Shown here: positions 16,451 to 25,545 of the stretch, piece after piece
How the letters are laid out: each line of letters opens with the position of its first letter
Numbering within the stretch: the first letter of the stretch is position 1
NCBI GenBank assembly: GCA_965227215.1
Contig: OZ245729.1
Location: 1,984,001 to 2,048,000, forward strand
Reading direction: 5' to 3'
Length of the DNA stretch: 64,000 bases
Source of the DNA: Gracilimonas sp965227215
Lineage (GTDB): Bacteria; Bacteroidota; Rhodothermia; Balneolales; Balneolaceae
The notes under the pieces: model-generated
What the model saw: only the letters and a program-made list of their open reading frames with translations
The model's database searches: none
What the model was told of the DNA's origin: nothing
Program-made: the position numbers and the translations under genes

Positions 16451-17853
16451 AAATTAGATCTAAATTAGCGTGGACGTATATCATCCTGCTTATCATCGGG
16501 ATTATTACCATCAGCGCCTATTCTATTTTAACCATTCGTAGCTTTTTATTAGACGAAGGGGTAGAGCAGTTTGAAAGAGATGCCCTTTCCCTGGCTCTGG
16601 CCGCCGGAAGTTTTAAAAATAATGCCCAGTTTGATGATAAAATTCAACGGCAGGCTCAGCTTTCGCGCTATGAAATGGCTGTGTATGACAGAAACGGCGT
16701 GCGCTTTTTAACTTTTCCTGATTATGCTTTTAAAGATGTAGAAGCATATTTAAGTGAAGACCTGATTACTGAACTGGAGGGTGAAGATGGTAACCCGATT
16801 GTGAGAACCAATGAAAATCCTGAGAAACTCATTGCCTATGTTGATCTTGGTCAGTCGGAAAATGCAGCGCAATACCTTAGAATCAGTCAGGACAAAAGTG
16901 AATATTATGCAGCAGCCGCCAGTATTCGCCATATTATCTATGCGGGAATGGTTTTCTCTATCGGGGCGGTAATTGTGGTTAGTATTTTATTTGCCCGTTA
17001 TATGGCAGCTCCTATTCAACGCTTGAATGAGGCAGCACTGGATATAGCAAAAGGTAATCTGGACCGGAAAATTGATCTGAACCGGAATGATGAATTCGGG
17101 ACGCTGGCTGATTCACTGAACCACATGGCCGGAACCCTTCGGGCGGATAATGAGAAGCTGAAGCTGCTTAATGAAAAACAGAGCCAGTTTTTTGCTGACA
17201 TTACTCATGAGGTGCGAAATCCTTTACACACTATTTCAGGGGCACTGGAAATGTTGGAGCTGAAGAACCTTCAGCCTGAAAAGAAAAAGCAGTATATGGT
17301 AACGGCCCAAAAGCAGATCAAGAGAGTTGCCAGGCTTTTTGAGGACATCAAAACACTGCAACGCTACGATTTTGACGAAAACTTTATCAACCGCGAGGTT
17401 TTTGATCTAAAGAAAGTCATAGAAGAAGTGGTGACGGTATACCAGCCCATTGCGCAGGAAAAAGGGCTTAAGCTCAAAGCAACAAACCTGAAATCATTTA
17501 AAGTAAATGCCGATCCTGATAAAATGGAGCAAGTGGTTGATAACCTGATTTCCAATGCCATCAAATATACGCTGGAGGGCGAGGTAGAGGTTGGTCTTCG
17601 GCAGGTAGAAGAACGGGTTGAAGTTAATATAAAAGATACCGGTCCGGGTATTAGTAAAGAGCATTTAAGTCGATTGTTTGACCGCTTTTACCGTACAGAT
17701 AAGGCTCGTTCAAGAGATAAAGGAGGAACGGGGCTTGGTTTATCGGTTGTGAAGGGAATTTTAAATGCTCACCAAAGTGATATTAAGGTAGAAAGTGAAG
17801 AGGGAGTTGGAAGCCGTTTTTATTTCAGAATTCCGATCTATGAAAATAGCTGA
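16447..17853 (+). CDS. Sensor histidine kinase, partner of the upstream response regulator
   Basis: A 468-residue membrane kinase. Transmembrane helices lie near residues 8-30 and 160-182 with a periplasmic sensor between them. A HAMP domain (MAAPIQRLNEAALDIAKGN) follows, then the H-box DITHEVRNPLHTISG with His near residue 255, N-box DNLISNAIKY and G-boxes DTGPGIS and GGTGLGLSVV. It overlaps its regulator by 4 bp. Its last 29 bp overlap the 3' end of the convergent aquaporin gene. Confidence 0.95.
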   Translation: MKIRSKLAWTYIILLIIGIITISAYSILTIRSFLLDEGVEQFERDALSLALAAGSFKNNAQFDDKIQRQAQLSRYEMAVYDRNGVRFLTFPDYAFKDVEAYLSEDLITELEGEDGNPIVRTNENPEKLIAYVDLGQSENAAQYLRISQDKSEYYAAAASIRHIIYAGMVFSIGAVIVVSILFARYMAAPIQRLNEAALDIAKGNLDRKIDLNRNDEFGTLADSLNHMAGTLRADNEKLKLLNEKQSQFFADITHEVRNPLHTISGALEMLELKNLQPEKKKQYMVTAQKQIKRVARLFEDIKTLQRYDFDENFINREVFDLKKVIEEVVTVYQPIAQEKGLKLKATNLKSFKVNADPDKMEQVVDNLISNAIKYTLEGEVEVGLRQVEERVEVNIKDTGPGISKEHLSRLFDRFYRTDKARSRDKGGTGLGLSVVKGILNAHQSDIKVESEEGVGSRFYFRIPIYENS

Positions 17854-18466
17854 ACGTAAAAGCAGCCAATGAACCACCGGTTAGTGGAGCTAGTGTGTAA
17901 AGCAGAGAATGTATAATAGAGTTTCCGCCATTTATAAGATCGAAACAGGCAGTGCCAATGGAGGTTGCCGGATTTAAAATACCCCCGGAAACGGGAGTTG
18001 CTACCATAAGCATTCCGCCAAAGGTGAGCCCTATAGCCAAACCGGAAATGGAGTTTTTGCGGAAGCTCTTAGTGAGGGCGAGGGTCAGCATTACCAACAC
18101 AAAGATGAAGGTGAATACAACCTCGGCAAATATCTGCTGATATAAATTGGTAGTTGCCGGCGGCTCAATGTAAAAAACAGAAGAGGACAGAAAAAAAATA
18201 GCTGTCGCAGCCAGAAAAGCTCCTAAGAGCTGCGCAATCAGGTAGCCGATAAAATCAGCGCCGGAAAGCCTTTTTTTCAAAAAGAAAGCGAGGGAAACGG
18301 CAGGGTTATAGTGAGCTCCCGAAACATGGGAACCAATATAAACCAAAGCCATTAACGTTAAGCCGATGGCGAGCGGATCTCCTGTAAAGCCAAAAACCAA
18401 TACAAGAAAAAAGGCGCCAACCGCCTCCATTAGATATGAATGCATACCCTGATTGTTAGTCTTCAA
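17825..18466 (-). CDS. MIP-family channel (aquaporin-like) with altered ar/R filter
   Basis: A 213-residue six-helix channel with both loop signatures: SGAHYNPAVSLA near residue 50 and GGILNPATSIG near residue 168. In aquaporins and glycerol facilitators the residue after the second NPA is the near-invariant selectivity-filter arginine (NPAR). Here it is Thr. That change should widen or neutralise the pore, so the solute is uncertain. The helices look intact. The gene overlaps the end of the opposing kinase gene by 29 bp. Confidence 0.88.
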   Translation of the reverse strand: MKTNNQGMHSYLMEAVGAFFLVLVFGFTGDPLAIGLTLMALVYIGSHVSGAHYNPAVSLAFFLKKRLSGADFIGYLIAQLLGAFLAATAIFFLSSSVFYIEPPATTNLYQQIFAEVVFTFIFVLVMLTLALTKSFRKNSISGLAIGLTFGGMLMVATPVSGGILNPATSIGTACFDLINGGNSIIHSLLYTLAPLTGGSLAAFTFSYFHRSEF

Positions 18467-18631
18467 ATAAACTCCGAATGTCCTACCGTTCAGCTGAAAC
18501 TACCTGCCGGAAGAAGGAATTGCAAGAAAGCACATCAGTATTTTTGTAAAAACTTCCTACAAATAAATCTAACTATTTAACTTCATATAGGGTTAGAAAA
18601 AGGATATTTTTTGTCAAATAAAACTTTTGTG

Positions 18632-18946
18632 ATGAAAATACTTCAAAAATTAAAATCCCGGTGGGGAATAACCAGTAACTGGCAGGTACTGGTTATACTT
18701 ATTGTCTTTGCCTGCACCGGCTTTACGGCACTTTATGCCAGACGTTTCGTTTTTAATCTGATTGGGATTATCGACACGGATCCATTCTGGCTTAAGGCGG
18801 TTGTATGGCTGGTAACTATTCTTCCGATCTACAATATTTTTCTGCTGATGTACGGCGCCTTGTTTGGGCAATTTGAATTTTTCTGGGCGTTCTTTAAAAA
18901 AATGATGAGCCGTATGATACCCGGAAAGTCGGGTTCAGGAGGATAA
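18632..18946 (+). CDS. DUF6787 small membrane protein
   Basis: A 104-residue protein matching the Bacteroidota DUF6787 pattern: LKSRWGITSNWQVLVILIVF, then TGFTALYARRFVFNLIGI, and a C-terminal FGQFEFFWAFFKKMMSRM. Two membrane helices are visible (about 17-37 and 55-78). The function is unknown. The frame extends to a TTG at 18611, but the ATG at 18632 gives the usual basic N-terminus. Its 3' end overlaps the convergent YjbR gene by 12 bp. Confidence 0.75.
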   Translation: MKILQKLKSRWGITSNWQVLVILIVFACTGFTALYARRFVFNLIGIIDTDPFWLKAVVWLVTILPIYNIFLLMYGALFGQFEFFWAFFKKMMSRMIPGKSGSGG

Positions 18947-19285
18947 GGTATCCCGGTCTTTCTTGGATAGCTTTGCCACTACCAGATCATAAGAATGTTT
19001 AATCAACTCAAAGATTAATACATCTTCTAAAGCACCGGTTACGCTTACGGTATTCCAGTGTTTTTTATTCATGTGGTAACCCGGCTTGACCTCCTCATAC
19101 GTCGCACGAAGTTCGAGAGCTCTGACCGGATCACATTTTAAGTTGATGCTTTCAAAGGTCTCGATGTTAGTAAGGGCAAACATTTTTCCCATCACCTTAA
19201 AAACCAGGGCTTGCTCTCCAAACGGGAAGTCTTCGGTAACTCCGGGCAGTGAATGGCAGTAATCGTAGAAAGCTTCAATGTGCAT
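18935..19285 (-). CDS. MmcQ/YjbR family protein
   Basis: A 116-residue protein of the MmcQ/YjbR fold, a CyaY-like fold seen in E. coli YjbR. Markers are LPGVTEDFPFGEQALVFKVMGKMFALT and KPGYHMNKKHWNTVSV. The family is proposed to bind DNA, but the biological role is not established. It overlaps the upstream DUF423 gene by 11 bp on the same strand, so the two are likely co-transcribed. Confidence 0.88.
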   Translation of the reverse strand: MHIEAFYDYCHSLPGVTEDFPFGEQALVFKVMGKMFALTNIETFESINLKCDPVRALELRATYEEVKPGYHMNKKHWNTVSVTGALEDVLIFELIKHSYDLVVAKLSKKDRDTLSS

Positions 19286-19652
19286 TTTTCAAAACCTGTA
19301 TTCCAAGCAGTATCCATCCTGCGATAAAAGCGACCCCACCGATCGGTGTAACAGCTCCAAGCCAACTCGCCCCTGACAGGCAAAGGATATACAAACTCCC
19401 GGAGAAAACAAGAATACCGGCCAGGATCAGAGAAGCCGGCCAGGTTACCACAATCTGAAACTGGGCACCGATAAGGGCAATCAACATAAGTCCTAGCGCA
19501 TGCCAGGCATGGTATTGAACGGCTGTTTGCCAGGTTTCGAGCCGCTCAGCAGTCAGTGTGCTTTTTAAAGCATGTGCGCCGAATGCACCGGCTGCAACAG
19601 CAATGGCCAGCAGGAAAGCAGCAATGGCAATAATGATTTTGGGATTAGACAT
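19275..19652 (-). CDS. DUF423 membrane protein
   Basis: A 125-residue protein with four membrane helices and the family signature AGAFGAHALKSTLTAERLETWQTAVQYHAWHALGL, split over residues 21-55. Homologues include YwdK and eukaryotic TMEM256; the function is unknown. The downstream YjbR gene begins inside its 3' end. Confidence 0.9.
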   Translation of the reverse strand: MSNPKIIIAIAAFLLAIAVAAGAFGAHALKSTLTAERLETWQTAVQYHAWHALGLMLIALIGAQFQIVVTWPASLILAGILVFSGSLYILCLSGASWLGAVTPIGGVAFIAGWILLGIQVLKNAH

Positions 19653-19754
19653 TTTGAGATTCGTTTATAGTTATTCGTTAACCGTAAAATGAGTATGAAG
19701 CCTAAATAAGTTAACGATTCCGTAATTAACAGTGATAAAAAGAACGGATAACCT

Positions 19755-20414
19755 TCAGTCAGATTTGAACCCGACTTTCTTATGAGTACCGTCACAAAAC
19801 GGCTTGGTATAGGATGCTCCACACCGGCAAAAACTCATCTTCTTGCTGCATGTTTCCCGCCCCGTTTCTTCGCCAACAAGGTCGTAATTGCCTTGCACCA
19901 GAAAGGGTGCATTATCAAACAGTTTGATGGAAAGTTCTCCGCCCTTGCCACTCACCGGTTCGGTGCGAAGGCGCTCCGGGTCATAAGAGGTGTCGGCTTT
20001 GAATTCAGCGTCAATATGGGAGTTATCACAGAGGGGTTTATTCTTCGACTTGCCACAACGACACATAGCTACGCGTGTATCTTTGAGCACTACGTTTTCG
20101 TCCATATCCCGAATCACCACCTGGCCGTGAATATAAATAGGGCCGTCTTTCTCTATAGTAATTACATTTTGTCCCGGTGCCTCTTCTTCCATCTCTGAAT
20201 TCTTTAATTCATAATGCAGAGCTCCTGTTGGGCATCGCTCAATCACTTCTGTCAGTTCTTCGGCTTCAGCATGTTCAGGTTGAATCCAGGGCTTCTGGTT
20301 GGGGTCAAATACATCAGGTAGCCCGTGCACACATTCCTCGGCGTGGATACATCGTTTCAGGTCCCAGGTTACTTTAATTTCTTCGTTCTCGTATGAAAAT
20401 ACTTTTTCTTTCAT
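19755..20414 (-). CDS. Iron-sulfur protein: Fer4_19 plus two CDGSH domains
   Basis: A 219-residue protein with three iron-sulfur modules. The N-terminal divergent 4Fe-4S mono-cluster domain has cysteines in KRCIHAEECVHG and RCPTGALHYEL. Two CDGSH-type motifs follow: CRCGKSKNKPLCDNSH near residue 117 and CRCGASYTKPFCDGTH near 197. Each CDGSH motif has the three Cys and one His expected to bind a 2Fe-2S cluster. Proteins of this build are thought to take part in redox or cluster transfer; no partner is evident. No signal peptide is seen. Confidence 0.9.
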   Translation of the reverse strand: MKEKVFSYENEEIKVTWDLKRCIHAEECVHGLPDVFDPNQKPWIQPEHAEAEELTEVIERCPTGALHYELKNSEMEEEAPGQNVITIEKDGPIYIHGQVVIRDMDENVVLKDTRVAMCRCGKSKNKPLCDNSHIDAEFKADTSYDPERLRTEPVSGKGGELSIKLFDNAPFLVQGNYDLVGEETGRETCSKKMSFCRCGASYTKPFCDGTHKKVGFKSD

Positions 20415-20487
20415 GATGAATGTTCGATTTTGGTTTTTTCTGATGATAATAAAGCAGCATCAGCAAACCAAAGAATGGAGTATTATT

Positions 20488-20850
20488 ATGAGCACACATG
20501 AAAAAATAGATTATGTAGAATTTCCGGCAACAGATCTGGAGGCCTCAAAAAAATTCTTTAATACAGCTTTTGGCTGGAAGTTTACAGATTATGGTCCGGA
20601 GTACTGCGATTTTTCGAACGAGGGAATAAACGGAGGGTTCTATAAGTCGGAGAAGAAATCAACAACCGAAGCCGGTGCTGCTTTGGTTATTTTTTACAGT
20701 GAAGATTTGGAAGCTACCTTGGAAAAAGTAAAAAATGCCGGCGCTAAAATTGTACAAGACACCTTTTCTTTTCCCGGTGGCCGGCGCTTTCATTTCACTG
20801 AACCCAGTGGGAATGAGTTTGCGGTTTGGTCAGATAAAGGCATCGAATAG
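20488..20850 (+). CDS. VOC family (glyoxalase/bleomycin-resistance-like) protein
   Basis: A 120-residue vicinal-oxygen-chelate protein: IDYVEFPATDLEASKKFFNTAFGW near the N-terminus and FHFTEPSGNEFAVWS at the C-terminus. The substrate is unknown. The ATG at 20488 gives the expected start; the frame is open further upstream but into the control region of the divergent CDGSH gene. Confidence 0.88.
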   Translation: MSTHEKIDYVEFPATDLEASKKFFNTAFGWKFTDYGPEYCDFSNEGINGGFYKSEKKSTTEAGAALVIFYSEDLEATLEKVKNAGAKIVQDTFSFPGGRRFHFTEPSGNEFAVWSDKGIE

Positions 20851-20971
20851 ACATTCAGGATTATTCGGAGTTGGTTACTGGATATTCAAAATTCGGCAAA
20901 CCTTTTTCCAAATCTTATAAGACGAAATACCGGTGAATGTACTTTCTTCCACTTCTGTTTACATTGATGCT

Positions 20972-21544
20972 ATGGAAAAAATGACCCTGCATATCAAAAA
21001 TATGGTTTGTGATCGCTGCGAGATGGTGATTGAAACGGCACTGTCAGCACTTGGTTTGGAAGTCCATCACGTTCAATTAGGTAAAGCGGAAGTTACTCGT
21101 TCCGGCTCTCATCCCACGCTAAAGGAAATTGAGAAAGAACTGGAGCGCTTTAATTTTGGCCTGATTAAAGACGAGGATTCCATTCTGGTGGAAAAGGTTA
21201 AAACAACACTCATACAATGGGTTGAATCCGGAAACCTCGAAACAGATGAAACCTCTTTATCGGATTACCTGGCAGATAAACTCGCGAAAAGCTATGCAAG
21301 TATATCCCGTGTTTTTTCCAGGAAAGAAGAAATCACAATCGAGAAATATTTTATTCGCCTGAAGATTGAAAAAGCCAAAGAATGGGTGGAGTATGGAAAT
21401 CTCAGTTTCAGTGAAATTGCTTATCAGCTGGGATATAAAAACCTTCAACATTTATCACGCCAGTTCAAAGAAATAACCGGAATGAGCATGAGTGACTACC
21501 AAAAGCTGCAAAACCCTGACCGCAAGTCTCTCGATAAAATTTAG
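20972..21544 (+). CDS. HMA-like/AraC fusion regulator, copy 1
   Basis: A 190-residue regulator. The N-terminus is a heavy-metal-associated-like domain (LHIKNMVCDRCEMVIETALS) with a CxxC pair, instead of the usual AraC sugar-binding domain. The C-terminal 100 residues are an AraC-type double HTH (LSFSEIAYQLGYKNLQHLSRQFKEITGMSMSDYQKL). A TauE/SafE gene follows, whose ATG is 7 nt after the stop with AGGAG across the stop, so an operon is likely. A paralogue at 24809-25375 heads the facing operon. It probably senses a thiophilic metal; the metal is inferred. Confidence 0.85.
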   Translation: MEKMTLHIKNMVCDRCEMVIETALSALGLEVHHVQLGKAEVTRSGSHPTLKEIEKELERFNFGLIKDEDSILVEKVKTTLIQWVESGNLETDETSLSDYLADKLAKSYASISRVFSRKEEITIEKYFIRLKIEKAKEWVEYGNLSFSEIAYQLGYKNLQHLSRQFKEITGMSMSDYQKLQNPDRKSLDKI

Positions 21545-21550
21545 GAGCTC

Positions 21551-22312
21551 ATGATGGAGTCTCTTTTTACAGAGCCCTGGTGGATTTATGCCATTGTCTT
21601 TTTTGGGGGGATGGGGGCATATATTATTTCTGTGATCGCCGGTGGCGGCGGATCATTACTGCTGATTCCTGCTATTAATTTTATGTTTGGGCCCAAAGTG
21701 GTAGCTCCGATCATTAACCTGGGAGATCTGATCGGGCGTCCTTCACGTCTCATTATTTTCTGGAAAGACATCAGGTGGGATGTGGTAAGGTGGTATGCTC
21801 CGGCTGCCGTAACCGGAGTATTACTAGCCGGGTGGCTGTTCACTAAAGTAGAGGCGAGCTGGTTTCAGGTTATAATTGGTATCTTTTTGGTAAGTACGGT
21901 TTTTCAGTATCAGTTTGGCAAGAAAGAACGCACCTTTGAAATGAAAAAATGGTACTGGCTGCCTCTTGGAGTTGGAGTAGCCTCGGTATCAACTATTGTG
22001 GGTGGACTTGGCCCCGTTCTGAATCCCTTTTACCTGAATGCGGGAATTCTGAAAGAGGAAATGATAGCAACCAAAACAGCCAATTCGTTCTTTATGGGCG
22101 TTGTTCAGGTTGGTACGTATTCGTTTTTAGGCGCATTATATGGCGACCTATGGGTTTTAGGCATCGTGTTAGGACTTGGGGCCACGGCCGGAAACCTGGT
22201 GGGTAAAAAATTACTCAGCACTATGACGGATGAGACATTCAGAAAATACGTGTTGGCCGTGATGGTAATCAGCGGAGCTTATATGATTTTATCTAAAACA
22301 GGAGTGTTATGA
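21551..22312 (+). CDS. TauE/SafE (TSUP) family membrane protein
   Basis: A 253-residue protein with about eight helices and the duplicated TSUP motif AGGGGSLLLIPAINFMFGPKVVAP, split across residues 25-48, and GGLGPVLNPFYLNAG later. Members export sulfite or other sulfur or organic anions. Here it follows a metal-sensing regulator, so thiol or sulfur chemistry linked to metal stress is a reasonable inference. A second ATG lies at 21554. AGGAG precedes the start, a strong Shine-Dalgarno by the standards of this window. Confidence 0.88.
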   Translation: MMESLFTEPWWIYAIVFFGGMGAYIISVIAGGGGSLLLIPAINFMFGPKVVAPIINLGDLIGRPSRLIIFWKDIRWDVVRWYAPAAVTGVLLAGWLFTKVEASWFQVIIGIFLVSTVFQYQFGKKERTFEMKKWYWLPLGVGVASVSTIVGGLGPVLNPFYLNAGILKEEMIATKTANSFFMGVVQVGTYSFLGALYGDLWVLGIVLGLGATAGNLVGKKLLSTMTDETFRKYVLAVMVISGAYMILSKTGVL

Positions 22313-22770
22313 ATGAATTGAAGCTAAAAATTCCCCCGGCTGTTCTATTCCTGCTTTGTGTGGTGCTGATGTGGCTGACAGATCGCTGGCTTTCATTTGA
22401 AGCATTAGTACTGCTAATCCCGGATTGGGTGTACAGTTTATTTCTGTCAATAGGCGGGTTGACAATACTTCTTGGAATCATTGAATTCAGGCGACAATCA
22501 ACCACCATAAACCCACACAAGCCACAGGACACCACTGCCTTTGTGAAGTCGGGAATCTACCGCCTAACAAGAAATCCCATGTATCTCGGGATGGTACTCA
22601 TTCTTTGTGCAGCCGTAGTGAGGTTAGAGAATATGTTAACCGTTCTGTTCATCCCGATCTTCATATGGTATATGAACGAGCTCCAGATTAAACCCGAAGA
22701 AGAGGTGATGGAGCAAAAGTTCGGGGATGAGTTTCTGGAGTATAAAAAGAAGGTTCGGCGCTGGTTATAG
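22309..22770 (+). CDS. ICMT/PEMT-like membrane methyltransferase family protein
   Basis: A 153-residue membrane protein of the isoprenylcysteine carboxyl methyltransferase/phospholipid methyltransferase group. It has four helices and the conserved SGIYRLTRNPMYLGMVLIL near residue 83, with a C-terminal KPEEEVMEQKFGDEFLEYKKKVRRW. It overlaps the TauE/SafE gene by 4 bp (ATGA) and lies at the end of the operon. Proteins of this kind often accompany metal and sulfur transport genes. The substrate is unknown. Confidence 0.85.
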   Translation: MNELKLKIPPAVLFLLCVVLMWLTDRWLSFEALVLLIPDWVYSLFLSIGGLTILLGIIEFRRQSTTINPHKPQDTTAFVKSGIYRLTRNPMYLGMVLILCAAVVRLENMLTVLFIPIFIWYMNELQIKPEEEVMEQKFGDEFLEYKKKVRRWL

Positions 22771-22777
22771 CTTGTTT

Positions 22778-24724
22778 TTAGCAAGCATCACAACAGGCAA
22801 CAGCGGGTTCCTGCTCTGAGTTTTCATCGCCCTTTTTGAATAGGTCGAGAACCGAGCCTCCCTCAGAAAAAGTATTCTGAACGCGGATGGCATTGGCTAT
22901 GGCAATCAATGCTACGCCCACATCGGCAAAAATAGCTTCCCACATAGAAGCCAGTCCGATGGCGGCAAGTCCCATCACCAGTACCTTAATCCCCAGGGCA
23001 AAGCCGATGTTCTGCCAAACAATTTTATGCGTGAACCGGGAGATGTCGATGGCTTTGGCAACTTTAGATGGCTGGTCGGTTTGAATAACCACATCAGCAG
23101 TTTCCACGGTCGCATCTGAGCCTATACCTCCCATGGCGATACCCACATCGGCCAGGGTAATTACCGGCGCATCATTCACCCCATCACCTATAAAGCCAAC
23201 GGTATTTTCTTTGCTGAGAGCCTGCTCAACGAGGTTGAATTTTTCATCGGGAAGCAGGCCCCCGTGAGCCTCATCCAGTCCCAGTTCGTTGGCTACAAAA
23301 GAAACAACATCCGGGTTATCACCGGAGAGCATCACCAGGCGTTGTATTCCCCTCTCCCTGAGCTGTTGAATGGCTTGCTTGCTGTCTTCTTTTACTCTAT
23401 CTGAAATACGGATGGTTCCTGCATGCTCTCCGCCAACGGCTACATGCACAAAGGTGTAAGGTTCGGAATGATGAACCTCATCTATCTTCACCCCGCTCCC
23501 TTTCAGCAACTCTGCATTTCCAACCAAAACTTCCTGTTCATCTATAAAGCCCTTAAGCCCTTTTCCGGAAACTTCCTGCTGCTCTTTTACTTCAAACAGT
23601 TGCTGCCCGTTTTTAAATACCAGAATAGCTTTGCCTATCGGGTGTGTGGAATATTGCTCAAGCGAGGCGGCATAAGCGATAATCTCTTCCTTACTTAGTC
23701 CATTATGAGGCACAATTTCCTGCACTTCAAAGGATCCCTCGGTAAGGGTTCCTGTTTTATCCATAAAGAGGACATTCATTTTTCGGAGTTGGTCCAGGTA
23801 ATCGGATCCTTTGAGCAGAATCCCATTTCTGGAGGCCGCTCCAATTCCTCCGAAATAACCAAGTGGGATAGATATTACGAGTCCGCACGGACAAGAAACC
23901 ACAAGGAAAACGAGGGCTTTATAAAACCAATCCTGGAATACATACTGCTCCACAAATAAATACGGGACAAAAGTAACGGCAACAGCCAGCCATACAACGA
24001 TTGGAGTATAGACTTTAGCGAACTTAGTCATAAAGCGCTGAGTAGGGGCTTTCCGTTGGGAGGCTTCCTGAACCATTTCCAGGATGTGGGAAAGCTTGGT
24101 GTCTTTAAATCCGCTGGTTACCCGTATGCGAACCAGTGTATCCTGGTTGATGGAGCCGGCCCAAACTTCTTCACCGGAAGCACGGTTTACAGGTTTGGAC
24201 TCTCCGGTTAGGGCAGCGGTATTAAAAGAAGCTTTCTCAGAGAGAAGTTCACCATCAAGAGGAACTTTTTCGCCTGGACGCACCTGAATTACATCCCCAA
24301 CCTGAACCTGATCGGGATGAATGTTGACAGTTTCTCCATTTCGCTCTACGGTTGCGATATCAGGCTGTTGTTCAATTAGTTTTTGAATGGAATGCCGCGC
24401 TTTGGTAACCGCTCCGTGCTGAGCATATTCCCCAATCATGTAAAAGAGCATGACGGCCACGCCTTCAGCATATTCCCCCAAGGCAAAGGCGCCAACCGTG
24501 GCAATGCCCATCAGGAAAAACTCACTGAAAAGAGTTCCTTTCTTTACCGACCGATAAGCTTTCATCCAAACAGGACCGCCAACAAACAGGTAGGAAATTA
24601 CAAAAAGGGAGATGTACACATATTCCTGACCCGCAAAAGAGAAAGCATGTTGAGCTACTAATGCAGCAATCAGAAAGACGGAGGCTATGGCAACCTCGCG
24701 GTACTTCTTGAGGAATGAGATCAT
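22778..24724 (-). CDS. Heavy-metal-translocating P1B-type ATPase (CadA/ZntA-like)
   Basis: A 648-residue P-type ATPase. Features in order: six or more helices, TGES actuator loop (ALTGESKPV), membrane CPC motif in VVSCPCGLVISIPLGYFGG, DKTGTLTEG phosphorylation site, and GDGVNDAPVITLADVGIAMG hinge. The CPC and the following IPLGYFGG sequence fit the Zn/Cd/Co group. There is no N-terminal metal-binding domain: the protein starts at the first helices. Instead the C-terminus has a short cysteine tail, ACCDAC. It lies 84 bp downstream of its HMA-AraC regulator on the same strand. Confidence 0.95.
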   Translation of the reverse strand: MISFLKKYREVAIASVFLIAALVAQHAFSFAGQEYVYISLFVISYLFVGGPVWMKAYRSVKKGTLFSEFFLMGIATVGAFALGEYAEGVAVMLFYMIGEYAQHGAVTKARHSIQKLIEQQPDIATVERNGETVNIHPDQVQVGDVIQVRPGEKVPLDGELLSEKASFNTAALTGESKPVNRASGEEVWAGSINQDTLVRIRVTSGFKDTKLSHILEMVQEASQRKAPTQRFMTKFAKVYTPIVVWLAVAVTFVPYLFVEQYVFQDWFYKALVFLVVSCPCGLVISIPLGYFGGIGAASRNGILLKGSDYLDQLRKMNVLFMDKTGTLTEGSFEVQEIVPHNGLSKEEIIAYAASLEQYSTHPIGKAILVFKNGQQLFEVKEQQEVSGKGLKGFIDEQEVLVGNAELLKGSGVKIDEVHHSEPYTFVHVAVGGEHAGTIRISDRVKEDSKQAIQQLRERGIQRLVMLSGDNPDVVSFVANELGLDEAHGGLLPDEKFNLVEQALSKENTVGFIGDGVNDAPVITLADVGIAMGGIGSDATVETADVVIQTDQPSKVAKAIDISRFTHKIVWQNIGFALGIKVLVMGLAAIGLASMWEAIFADVGVALIAIANAIRVQNTFSEGGSVLDLFKKGDENSEQEPAVACCDAC

Positions 24725-24808
24725 AAAGAATGTATTAATTTGATCTCAAGATAGCCCTAATACCATAGACTGAATTGCAGTATTCTGTATTTCTTGTGCA
24801 GGATTTTG

Positions 24809-25375
24809 TCAGAGCTTGTCGATGGAGATGCGTTTGTTCTCTTTCACTTCTTTAAAGTGGGAAGGCGACAGTCCTGTTTCTTTCTTGAACTGCCGGGAGA
24901 AATGCTGCTGACTGCTGTATCCCAGCTCATAGGCTATTTCGGTGAGGCTTTGTTCACCATACACAATAAGCTCTTTGGCCCGCTCTATTTTTTGCAGGAT
25001 GTAATACCGCTCAATCGACTTTCCTTCTACATTGGAAAATAACCGGCTGAGCTGCTGATAGTCTTTACTGATTTTTTTTGATAGGTAGTCAGATAGATTT
25101 CCTTCCAACTCCTGATCGGTTCGCACCAACTGAATGATGAGCTGTTTAATCTGCTCTACAATCCGGCTGCCCTTGTCGTTGATCAGCTCAAAACCGTTAT
25201 TTCGAACTACCTGAATGAGGCGTTCATATTCACCTTCGGTAACGGGATTGGACAACGTAAGCTGACCGAGTTCAATTTTCTGTATATCGAAATCAGCAGC
25301 CAGCAGCTTTTCTTCCAAAACTTCCGCGCAGTGACTGCACACCATATTTTTTATGTGAAAATGCTTTTCATTCAT
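24809..25375 (-). CDS. HMA-like/AraC fusion regulator, copy 2
   Basis: A 188-residue paralogue of the regulator at 20972-21544. An HMA-like start (FHIKNMVCSHCAEVLEEKLL) with a CxxC pair is followed by an AraC-type HTH (QSLTEIAYELGYSSQQHFSRQFKKETGLSPSHFKEVK). It probably controls the P1B ATPase gene directly downstream. The ATG at 25375 was chosen because it lines up with copy 1; the frame stays open for 15 more codons. Confidence 0.85.
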   Translation of the reverse strand: MNEKHFHIKNMVCSHCAEVLEEKLLAADFDIQKIELGQLTLSNPVTEGEYERLIQVVRNNGFELINDKGSRIVEQIKQLIIQLVRTDQELEGNLSDYLSKKISKDYQQLSRLFSNVEGKSIERYYILQKIERAKELIVYGEQSLTEIAYELGYSSQQHFSRQFKKETGLSPSHFKEVKENKRISIDKL

Positions 25376-25545
25376 ATGGCCTAAAATTAGTAAAGCGGCG
25401 AGATCGTTCAAAGTAATCAAAAAGATCGCTTAAAAAGGAAGCTGATGATATAAACGGCACAAAATTTCAGCTTTGGATATAATTTAGTTATTTGTAGGTC
25501 AGATGAGAGCCGACCCCATTCAATAAATAACAAATAACGAATATC

